Shown in pieces: positions 17,242 through 24,575 of a DNA stretch of 64,000 nt; within the stretch, counting starts at the first letter, position 1; every line of letters starts with the position of its first letter. Made by a program: the position numbers and the translations under genes. Under the pieces are notes generated by a model, which was not told where the DNA came from, ran no database searches, and was given only the letters and a program-made list of their open reading frames with translations. The DNA is taken from assembly GCA_001767455.1 (NCBI GenBank), contig MELC01000038.1, positions 112,753 to 176,752 on the forward strand, read 5' to 3'. Source of the DNA: Acidobacteria bacterium RIFCSPLOWO2_12_FULL_66_21. GTDB taxonomy: Bacteria > Acidobacteriota > Vicinamibacteria > Vicinamibacterales > 2-12-FULL-66-21.

Positions 17242-17871
17242 ATGCGAGTGAGAATCGCTGCGTCGCTAGTGATTGGTGCTCTCCTGATAGTCGTCGGTCT
17301 AGATCGAGGTACCTCCCCATCGGCTGCCCCGGGACAAAAGCCGACGAAACAGCGGACGATCCATATTGACGGTGGCCGCGGCGCGCCGCCTACTCTGGAG
17401 CAATGGTGGGCTATAAGTCCACTGGTGGTTGATGCGACTGTTCAGAGGGACAGACCGCTGGACCGGACACTCAGCAACGTGCCTGACACCGTAATCCAGA
17501 CAGCATATGAGCTGCACGTTAATGAGGTATTTCGGGACGTCGCACGTGCGGCTGACAAACGCGTGGAGTTTGTGCAACGCGGCGGTGACCGTGACAATGG
17601 CGATTACATTGATTCGGTCGAAGAGGAAGGGTTTCCTCGGCTTCGTGTTGGGGAGAGGTACGTCTTCTTTCTCAAACCATCACGGTACAACCCTGGCACC
17701 TACGTGACGGCGACGGACACTCCAGACAGCCTCGTGCTCTTGGCGCCAGACGGAAGGGTCATCGCCCGAGGGCACAGCAATATGGCCGCTAAAGTGGAGA
17801 GATTTAATCGGGAAGAGCTACTGAATTTCCTGCGAAGTCTCAAGGAGGTAGTCCCAGTTCTTCCGGGTTGA
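17242..17871 (+). CDS. Secreted protein, member of a three-copy family in this window
   Basis: 209 residues from an ATG five bases after AAGGAG. The signal peptide (MRVRIAASLVIGALLIVVGL) is followed by a short disordered stretch and a beta-rich domain: TLEQWWAISPLVVDATVQRD, TAYELHVNEVFRD, RVEFVQRGGDRDNG and a strand RYVFFLKPSRYNPGTYVTA. The order strand - VV-x-A/G-x-V - variable loop - VxEVF/ILK - hydroxy/glycine loop - YVFFL is shared with the genes at 60146-60847 and 60879-61532, so the three are paralogues. Base composition is visibly less GC-rich than the neighbouring acylase and permease genes. No known family name comes to mind; a periplasmic or outer-surface role is likely. Confidence 0.72.
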   Translation: MRVRIAASLVIGALLIVVGLDRGTSPSAAPGQKPTKQRTIHIDGGRGAPPTLEQWWAISPLVVDATVQRDRPLDRTLSNVPDTVIQTAYELHVNEVFRDVARAADKRVEFVQRGGDRDNGDYIDSVEEEGFPRLRVGERYVFFLKPSRYNPGTYVTATDTPDSLVLLAPDGRVIARGHSNMAAKVERFNREELLNFLRSLKEVVPVLPG

Positions 17872-17934
17872 TGTTTCCGTGTTTCTCCGTGGGGGCGGGA
17901 CAACCACCGGGCGTGTTTCACCGTCCAAGGAACC

Positions 17935-20430
17935 ATGCTCGACGCCCTCACCGATCTTCGGCTCGCGCTCCGCGGCCTCGGCCGCAGTCCCCTCTTCGCG
18001 ACGGTCGCCATCCTGTCGCTGGCGCTCGGCATCGGCGCGAATACGGCGATCTACACGCTCATCGATCAGATTCTCCTGCGGAAGCTGCCGGTCAAGGCGC
18101 CCGATGAGCTGGTGATGCTCTACCAGCGTGGCCCGCACATGGGCAGCAACATGGGCGCGCGGATGCACTCCTATCCGCTCTACCAGGATCTGCAGAAACG
18201 AGCGGAGCCGCTGGCGGAAGTCCTCTGCCGCCGGCTCGTCCCGGCGTCGGTGGCCATCGACAACCGGACCGAGCGCGTGCAGGCGGAGATGGTGTCGGGC
18301 AATTACTTCACCATGCTCGGCGTGCAGCCGGCCGCCGGCCGCGTGTTCAACTCGCAGCAGGACGACCAGACCTACCGCGGCCACCCCGCGGTCGTGCTGA
18401 GCTACGACTATTGGACGATGCGCTTCGCCCGCGACCCCGCCGTCGTCGGGCGGAAGATCCTCGTCAATGACTACCCGATGGAGATTGTCGGCGTCTCGGC
18501 CCAGGGGTTCGCCGGCCTGGATCCGGCGGAGTCGCCGCAGATTCGCCTGCCGATCCTGATGAAGCCGGTGATGGCGCCCACGTGGGAGTGGCTGCAGATG
18601 GACGACCGCCGCTCGCGATGGGTGCAGGTGTTCGGACGCCTGAAGCCCGGCTACACCGTCGCGTCCGCGCAGGCGCCGCTGCAGGGACTCTTCACGCAGG
18701 TTCGCGCGTACGAGGTGACGCTGCCCGCCGCGAAGAACTGGTCTGCCTTCTCGCGCGATCGGTTCATGAAGGGCGAATTGCTGGTCGAAGAAGCCGCGAT
18801 GGGCTATTCGGAGCTCCGCAACAACTTCTCGACGCCGTTGCTGGTCCTGATGGCGATGGTCGGGCTCGTCCTGCTGATTGCCTGCGCGAACGTCGCGAAC
18901 CTGCTCATCGCGCGGGGATTCATGCGGCAGAAGGAGCTCGCCGTCCGACTCTCGCTCGGTGCGTCGCGCGGCCGGCTGGTGCGCCAGCTCCTCGTCGAGA
19001 GCCTGCTGCTGTCGTTCATCGGCGGCGTGGCGGGCCTGGCGCTGGCGATGGTCCTGACGCGCGCGCTCCTTGCGCTGGTCTCCGGAGGTGAGCCGCTGCT
19101 GATCCGAGCCACGCCGGATCTCAGGATCCTCGCGTTCACGTTCGGCCTGACGTTCGTCACCGGCCTGATTTTCGGCCTGCTGCCCGCCCTGCGTGCGAGC
19201 CGTCCCGATCCGTGGACGACGCTGAAGGACACCGTCGGCTCCATCGCCGGGACGGGCGGATCGCTGTTCCTGCGCAAGGGTCTCGTCACGGCGCAGGTGG
19301 CGCTCAGTTTCCTGCTGCTGTTCGGCGCGGGACTCTTCGTGCGCAGCCTCCAGAACCTGAAGACGACGGAGACCGGCGTGGCGCTCGACAACCTGGTCAC
19401 GTTCCAGTTGTCGCCGTCGCTGAGCGGCTATGACGCGCCGCGCACGGTGCAGTTCTACGACGAGGTGCTCGAACGGCTGCGCGCCGCGCCGGGAATCACG
19501 TCGGCCGCCCTCGCGATGGTCCCGATTCTCGCCGGGGACGAATGGGACAGCTCGACGAGCGTCGAGGGGCACCGCGCAGCCGACGGCGAGGACATGCAGG
19601 CGTTCATGAACGCCTTGTCGCCGGGATACTTCGCCACGATGAAGATCCCGATCCTGGAAGGGCGCGACTTCACACGCATGGACGTGAAGGAGGCGCCGAC
19701 CGTCGCCATCGTCAACCGCCGCTTCGCCGAGCACTTCTTCCCTGGGAAGAGCGCGATTGGCAAGCATCTCGGCCGGGGCGGCCCCCGCGCGACGCTGAAC
19801 GTCGAAATCATCGGTGTCGTGGCCGACTCGCTCTACGAAGGTCCGCGCGAGGGCGTGCGGCGCCAGGTGTTCGTACCCAACTGGGGGAGCAACGGCGTCG
19901 CCTTCTACGTCCGGACCGGCACGAAGTCGTCGAGCGCCTTCAACCTGATTCGCGGAGTGATGCAGCAGCTCGACGCATCGATGCCGCTCTACGAGTTGAA
20001 GACGCTCGAGGGCCAGCTCGATCAGACGCTCCTCACCGACCGGCTGATCGCGCTCCTGTCAGCCGGGTTCGGCTTCCTGGCGACGGTGCTCTCGTCGATC
20101 GGACTCTACGGCGTGATGGCGTTCGTCGTCGCACGCCGCCGAAAAGAGCTCGGCATCCGGCTGGCGCTCGGCGCGCAGCCCTCTCTGGTGATCTGGCTGG
20201 TCATGCGGGAGGTGCTGATCCTGCTGGCGATCGGCCTCGCCGTGGGCGTGCCGTCCGCACTCGGACTCGGCCGGTTCGTGGCGGCGCAACTCTACGGGAT
20301 CCAGCCGAACGATCCGTCGCTGGCAGGGTACACGTTGTTGCTCTTGACGACCGTCTCCGTCGCCGCGGGCCTGATCCCGGCGCACAGGGCCAGCCGGATC
20401 GATCCGATCCTGGCCCTCAGATGTGAGTAA
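17935..20430 (+). CDS. ADOP family permease, short form
   Basis: 831 residues starting directly at the first membrane block (MLDALTDLRLALRGLGRSPL, ATVAILSLALGIGANTAIYT). The first periplasmic domain has QAEMVSGNYFTMLGVQPAAG and HPAVVLSYDYWTMRFARDP; the mid-protein helices carry LLIACANVANLLIARG and RQKELAVRLSLGASRGRLVR. The second half repeats the plan, with FMNALSPGYFATMKIPILEG, KELGIRLALGAQPSLVIWL and the ending IPAHRASRIDPILALR. No PadR gene or prefix domain is present. The gene is followed by repeat-rich DNA and a convergent ABC exporter. Confidence 0.94.
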   Translation: MLDALTDLRLALRGLGRSPLFATVAILSLALGIGANTAIYTLIDQILLRKLPVKAPDELVMLYQRGPHMGSNMGARMHSYPLYQDLQKRAEPLAEVLCRRLVPASVAIDNRTERVQAEMVSGNYFTMLGVQPAAGRVFNSQQDDQTYRGHPAVVLSYDYWTMRFARDPAVVGRKILVNDYPMEIVGVSAQGFAGLDPAESPQIRLPILMKPVMAPTWEWLQMDDRRSRWVQVFGRLKPGYTVASAQAPLQGLFTQVRAYEVTLPAAKNWSAFSRDRFMKGELLVEEAAMGYSELRNNFSTPLLVLMAMVGLVLLIACANVANLLIARGFMRQKELAVRLSLGASRGRLVRQLLVESLLLSFIGGVAGLALAMVLTRALLALVSGGEPLLIRATPDLRILAFTFGLTFVTGLIFGLLPALRASRPDPWTTLKDTVGSIAGTGGSLFLRKGLVTAQVALSFLLLFGAGLFVRSLQNLKTTETGVALDNLVTFQLSPSLSGYDAPRTVQFYDEVLERLRAAPGITSAALAMVPILAGDEWDSSTSVEGHRAADGEDMQAFMNALSPGYFATMKIPILEGRDFTRMDVKEAPTVAIVNRRFAEHFFPGKSAIGKHLGRGGPRATLNVEIIGVVADSLYEGPREGVRRQVFVPNWGSNGVAFYVRTGTKSSSAFNLIRGVMQQLDASMPLYELKTLEGQLDQTLLTDRLIALLSAGFGFLATVLSSIGLYGVMAFVVARRRKELGIRLALGAQPSLVIWLVMREVLILLAIGLAVGVPSALGLGRFVAAQLYGIQPNDPSLAGYTLLLLTTVSVAAGLIPAHRASRIDPILALRCE

Positions 20431-20580
20431 GTGCCACGGAAGGGCACAAAACCACGGATGGACACAAAAGACACTGAAACTCTCAGGGTAACGCCTTCCG
20501 TGTTCCTCTGTGTTCTTCCGTGGCAGCCCATCCAGTGTTCTTCCCGTGTTCCGTGGTCTTCCGTGTTTTTCCGTGTTGCC
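20431..20580 (+). repeat. ACGGAAG/CTTCCGTG short repeat cluster between convergent genes
   Basis: The gap between the permease and the ABC exporter is made of many short related words: CCACGGAAGGGCAC and ACCACGGATGGACAC on the left, then CTTCCGTGTTCCTCTGTG, TTCTTCCGTGGCAG and several TTCCGTG units on the right. The left and right halves are in opposite sense and can pair into one large imperfect stem, a candidate bidirectional transcript end. Related words occur at 17121-17200, 17872-17930 and 32545-32600. Confidence 0.7.
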
Positions 20581-22398
20581 TCAGCGGTAGGCGGCGGCTT
20601 GGATGCCGTACAGCTCGGCGTAATGGCCGCGCCGCTGCATCAATTCCTCGTGAGTGCCGACTTCGATGAGTCGCGCGCCGTCGAGCACCACGATCAGATC
20701 GGCCATGCGCACGGTCGAGAATCGGTGGGACACCAGGATCGTGATGCGCCCTTCGGCGCTGCCGTTGCGCGCGGCGGCTGCGTAACGCTCGAACAAGGCG
20801 TGTTCGGTCTCCGCGTCGAGCGCGGCGGTCGGTTCATCCAACACCAGCAGCAGCGGCCGCTCGCGCATGAACCCGCGCGCCAGCGCCAGCTTCTGCCATT
20901 GCCCGAACGACACGTCCACGCCGCCCGGCCACGTCGGGCCGAGCTGCGTCTCCAGCCCTGACGACAGCCGGGCCACGACATCGGCAGCTCCCGCGCGATC
21001 GACGGCGGCGGCGACCGCGGGTCGATCGTCGGCGCGCGGGACGTCCCCGAGGCCCACCGTGTGCCGCGCGACGAACTCGAAGCGGAAGAAGTCCTGGAAG
21101 GCTCCCGCGAGCCGCGATCGCCAGTCGTCCGCCGCGATGCGCGCCAACGGCGTGTCGTCCACCGCGATCGAGCCCGAAGACGGTTCGTAGAGTTTGGACA
21201 GCAGCTTGACGAGCGTCGTCTTGCCCGCGCCGTTTTCGCCGACGATGGCCACGACCGACCCGGCCGGCAGCAGCAGGGACACGTCGTCGAGCACCACGCG
21301 CGAGGTGCCGGGATAGGCGAACGACACGCGGTCGAGTCGGATGCCGCACCGGAGGACCTCGAGCGCGGGCAGGTCCGCCGACGCCGTCATCGACGCGGCG
21401 TAGTCCTCGAGCCAGGCGAGCCGGCGCGAGCCGTCCATCCAGAAGCCGCGGAGGAACCCGACCTCTCCGACCGTCGCCGCGATGTACGCGGAGAGCCGGG
21501 CGCCGGCGGCGAGGACGAGCAGCACGTGGCTCGCCGGCGCGCGAAGCCCCGACGACACGAAGATGACGGCGCCGACGTACGCGCCGCCGAACACGGCCCA
21601 CGCGAGCGTGTGCCATGCAGCCGTTCCCCACCGCGCGTGCGAGACGGGGCCGTACCATCGCTCCCATGCGGCGCGGCGTTCTCGCGCGAGGCGGGGCCCC
21701 AGGCCGATGACCCGCACTTCCTTGCCTGGGGCGGCGGTCGTCGCGGTCGCGAACAGGTGCCGCGCGAGACGGGCGGGCTGCGCACCGCCTTCCTGCGCCT
21801 TCCGCTCCACCGCGGGACGCCAGGTGGAGGTGACGACCGTGGGCACCGCGAACACCGCGAGCAGCGCGAGCGCGGCATGAATCGACACGAGCAGGCCAAT
21901 CGTGACGGCGAGCCGCAGGATCCACCCGAGCGTCGAGAAGAGCGACATGTACATGTGATCGAGCACGAACACCTGGTTTCGCAGCATGGACAGGCGATCG
22001 AGGAACTCGGGACGCTCCTGGTGCGCGATGGTCGCGACGGAGGCCTGGAGGCGCGCGACGTGCGACTCCAGCGCGATCGTCACCCTGTCGCGGAAGCGGC
22101 GCTGCACGCGCGTGCTGACCGTGCCGAGGAACCACGTGGCCGTGGCGGAGACGCCGAGGCCGATCGCCGACGCGACGATCAGCGTGGCGTTCCCATCGAG
22201 CACCCCCTTGCCGAGCAGCATCAGCCACAGGGCGAGCAACGCGTCGGGCAGCACGGCAAGCTGTGACAACACGAACGCGGCGAGCATCAGCCGCGGCTCG
22301 TGCCGATACCCGAGCTTGCAGAGGCGCCACATCGACGACAGCGCAGGCGGGAGCGGCTCGATCGGCGCCAGTCGGACCGCCTCAGCCGAGGACGTCAT
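20581..22398 (-). CDS. ABC exporter half-transporter, subunit B of a heterodimer
   Basis: 605 residues: an N-terminal six-helix membrane domain (about 35-330) and a C-terminal ATPase. The ATPase has Walker A GENGAGKTT (about 387-395), Q-loop FQDFFRFEF, a signature that reads VSFGQWQKLALAR in place of LSGGQ, Walker B LLLVLDEPTAALD and the H-loop SHRFST. The ATG overlaps the end of the next upstream exporter gene by 17 bases, so the two are co-translated and likely form a heterodimer. In heterodimers one ATP site is often weakened by an altered signature, which fits this subunit. Cargo is unknown; lipids, peptides or drugs are typical. Confidence 0.92.
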   Translation of the reverse strand: MTSSAEAVRLAPIEPLPPALSSMWRLCKLGYRHEPRLMLAAFVLSQLAVLPDALLALWLMLLGKGVLDGNATLIVASAIGLGVSATATWFLGTVSTRVQRRFRDRVTIALESHVARLQASVATIAHQERPEFLDRLSMLRNQVFVLDHMYMSLFSTLGWILRLAVTIGLLVSIHAALALLAVFAVPTVVTSTWRPAVERKAQEGGAQPARLARHLFATATTAAPGKEVRVIGLGPRLARERRAAWERWYGPVSHARWGTAAWHTLAWAVFGGAYVGAVIFVSSGLRAPASHVLLVLAAGARLSAYIAATVGEVGFLRGFWMDGSRRLAWLEDYAASMTASADLPALEVLRCGIRLDRVSFAYPGTSRVVLDDVSLLLPAGSVVAIVGENGAGKTTLVKLLSKLYEPSSGSIAVDDTPLARIAADDWRSRLAGAFQDFFRFEFVARHTVGLGDVPRADDRPAVAAAVDRAGAADVVARLSSGLETQLGPTWPGGVDVSFGQWQKLALARGFMRERPLLLVLDEPTAALDAETEHALFERYAAAARNGSAEGRITILVSHRFSTVRMADLIVVLDGARLIEVGTHEELMQRRGHYAELYGIQAAAYR

Positions 22399-24178
22399 AG
22401 GTCATGCCCTCCTCGCCCTCGACGGTGAAGCGCTGCGCCTGGAGGTCGAACATCGTGCGGTAGCGGCCTGCCTTCGCCATCAGCTCGGCGTGCGACCCGA
22501 GCTCGACGACGCGGCCGTGTTCGATCACGCAGATCTGGTCGGCGTGACGCACGGTGGAGAACCGGTGGGATATCAGGATGGTGGTGCACTGCCGCGTCGC
22601 CGACAGCACGCGGTCGAAGATCTCCGCTTCCCCCCGGACGTCGAGCTGCGCGGTCGGCTCGTCCAGCAGGACGAGACCCGCGCCGAGGCGGACCGCGCAC
22701 AACGCGCGCGCGAGCGCGACGCGCTGCCACTGCCCGCCCGACAGGTCGGTGCCTCCCTCGTACCCGCGGGCGAGCGGCGTGTCGAGACCCGCGAGATCGG
22801 CGGCGCCTGCGGACTCGAGCGCGCCGCGGACGGTGGCGTCCGGCGCGCCCGCGGGCGCGACGTTCTCGCGGAGCGGCAGCTCGAGGCGGACGAAATCCTG
22901 GAACACCGCGGCCAGTCGCGAGCGCCACGCCTCCAGGTCCAGCTCGCGCAGATCCACGCCGTCCACTTCAATCGCGCCCGACTGCGGGTCGTACAGCCGG
23001 CACAGCAGCTTGGCGATTGTCGTCTTCCCCGCCCCGTTCTGGCCGACGATCGCGAGGGAGGAACCAGCCGGGATGGTGAGATCGAAGTGCTCGAGCACGT
23101 TGGCGCCACCGGGATACGCGAAGGTGACGTCACGAAACCGGATCTCCCTGGCCGGCGCGCCGGCGGTGGTGCGGCTGCCTGATGTGAGCGATCCGGCCCT
23201 GGCCATCGCGGGCTCGAGCCGCAGGACGGCGGCGACCGGCGCCGCGGAGCCGTCGAGCGCCCAGTTCAACCCTCCGAAGGCGATCATCGACGTGCCGACG
23301 GCGCTCTGGACGAAGACCACCGCCTGGCCGAGCGTGATCGCACCCGAGGCGGACGCGGATGCGAGCGACCAGAAGACAACCACGTTCGCGCCGGTGACGA
23401 TCAGCAGGCTCCACAGCACGGGACGCTCGCGAAGGCGCGTCGCTTGGTACTGCAGCTCGTGCAGCCGCCTGCGCCGTGCGACGAACCGATCGATCGTCCA
23501 GGTGGCCAGGCCGAACAACCGCAGCTCCTTGCTGGCGGGTGGATCCACGGCGAGCCGATACGCGTACTCGGCGTCGCGCTGCGCGGCGCGGACTTCGCTG
23601 GTGTTGCGATCGCGCCAGACGCCGCTCTCGCGCAGCAGCCAGTGGGTCGAGAGCCAGGCGCTGGCGAGCACCAGTGGCGCCCACCAGGCGTACGCCGCGA
23701 GCACCGCCGCTGACGCGCTGCCTCCGATCGTCTGCACCAGTCCGCCTGCGATGAAGTCCATCGAGAACGACAGCGGCGGCCCCGTCATGCCGAGGTCGAA
23801 ATCACGCGCGACCGTGAGATCGCTCGTGAGCGCCGGATCTTCCAGGTGCCCCATGCCCTGCGGGCGCACGCACGCATCGGTCAACCGGTCGTAGAGCCAG
23901 GCGGCGGTCCGGTCGCCGAGGTTCGCGCTGACGGCCTGGTGGATGGGTGTGAGGACCTGAAGCAGGACGAACACGATGCCGGCGAACACGAGCGCGCGGC
24001 CGAGCGATCCGCCGGATTGCACCGCGGCAACCAGCACGCCCATGGCAATCGCGAAGACCGCCGGCAGCACGCCTCGCAGGACGAGGAGCCCCCACCAAGT
24101 CCACGCGAGCAGCGGGTCCGCTTTCGGGAGAACCGCGAAGAACTTCCACTCGTTCCGCTCGCGCAGCCGATCGAGCAT
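22382..24178 (-). CDS. ABC exporter half-transporter, subunit A of a heterodimer
   Basis: 598 residues with a six-helix membrane domain (helices around 25-50, 60-80, 135-185 and 245-310) and an ATPase. Walker A is GQNGAGKTT, the Q-loop is FQDFVRLEL, the signature LSGGQWQRVALAR is canonical, Walker B is GLVLLDEPTAQLD and the H-loop is SHRFST. It is the first gene of a two-gene operon with the overlapping partner downstream. Its promoter must lie in the 397-base divergent space that also holds three tandem palindromes and the start of a permease gene. Direction of transport is outward by family. Confidence 0.92.
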   Translation of the reverse strand: MLDRLRERNEWKFFAVLPKADPLLAWTWWGLLVLRGVLPAVFAIAMGVLVAAVQSGGSLGRALVFAGIVFVLLQVLTPIHQAVSANLGDRTAAWLYDRLTDACVRPQGMGHLEDPALTSDLTVARDFDLGMTGPPLSFSMDFIAGGLVQTIGGSASAAVLAAYAWWAPLVLASAWLSTHWLLRESGVWRDRNTSEVRAAQRDAEYAYRLAVDPPASKELRLFGLATWTIDRFVARRRRLHELQYQATRLRERPVLWSLLIVTGANVVVFWSLASASASGAITLGQAVVFVQSAVGTSMIAFGGLNWALDGSAAPVAAVLRLEPAMARAGSLTSGSRTTAGAPAREIRFRDVTFAYPGGANVLEHFDLTIPAGSSLAIVGQNGAGKTTIAKLLCRLYDPQSGAIEVDGVDLRELDLEAWRSRLAAVFQDFVRLELPLRENVAPAGAPDATVRGALESAGAADLAGLDTPLARGYEGGTDLSGGQWQRVALARALCAVRLGAGLVLLDEPTAQLDVRGEAEIFDRVLSATRQCTTILISHRFSTVRHADQICVIEHGRVVELGSHAELMAKAGRYRTMFDLQAQRFTVEGEEGMTYDVLG

Positions 24179-24272
24179 CAGACCGTGGAATCTACATCAA
24201 CACTGGTACGAACCTACCTCAGCCTTGGCGCCGCTCACGCCAGCCTGACGCCCGCCAGCGTCATACGCGCCG

Positions 24273-24374
24273 AGGCAGGGCTAAAGCCCTGCGCAACAGG
24301 AATACGAGGCAGGGCTAAAGCCCTGCGCAACAGGAATACGAGGCAGGGCTAAAGCCCTGCGCAACAGGAACACG
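24273..24374 (+). repeat. Three tandem 34-base units with a hairpin core
   Basis: Three back-to-back 34-base copies (24273-24306, 24307-24340, 24341-24374; only one base differs) each contain the palindrome GCAGGGCTAAAGCCCTGC and a GCAACAGGAA tail. A degenerate fourth copy begins at 24377. There are no spacers, so this is not a CRISPR array. The rest of the 24179-24575 gap shows no gene. The core is a reversed relative of the GCAGCCCTTCAGGGCTGC family. Confidence 0.9.
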
Positions 24375-24575
24375 AAAGGCAGGGCTACAAGGCACGGCGC
24401 GGGATCACCAACAGGCAAACCTATCTCGGCCGTGACCGCTTGCGAGCGCCGTCGTCCCGGTTCCGAACAGCGCGGTCCGGTAGCGCCCACGGCACGATTC
24501 GCCTAAATCGCTGGGTCGCAGCGTGATAGAACATGTCGCGCGGCGGGCACGCGCTGTGCTGCTCCGCCCGTCACC

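Noticed and set aside
17818-19767. 649-codon open frame on the minus strand
   Set aside because: It is the complement of an ADOP permease gene and is full of Arg/His/Asp runs typical of antisense frames in GC-rich DNA. The same applies to long antisense frames at 6602-8461, 14826-16685, 24972-27161, 27663-29252 and 32838-34997.
24273-24380. Possible CRISPR array
   Set aside because: The 34-base units follow each other directly without spacers and have a strong internal palindrome; no cas genes are nearby.
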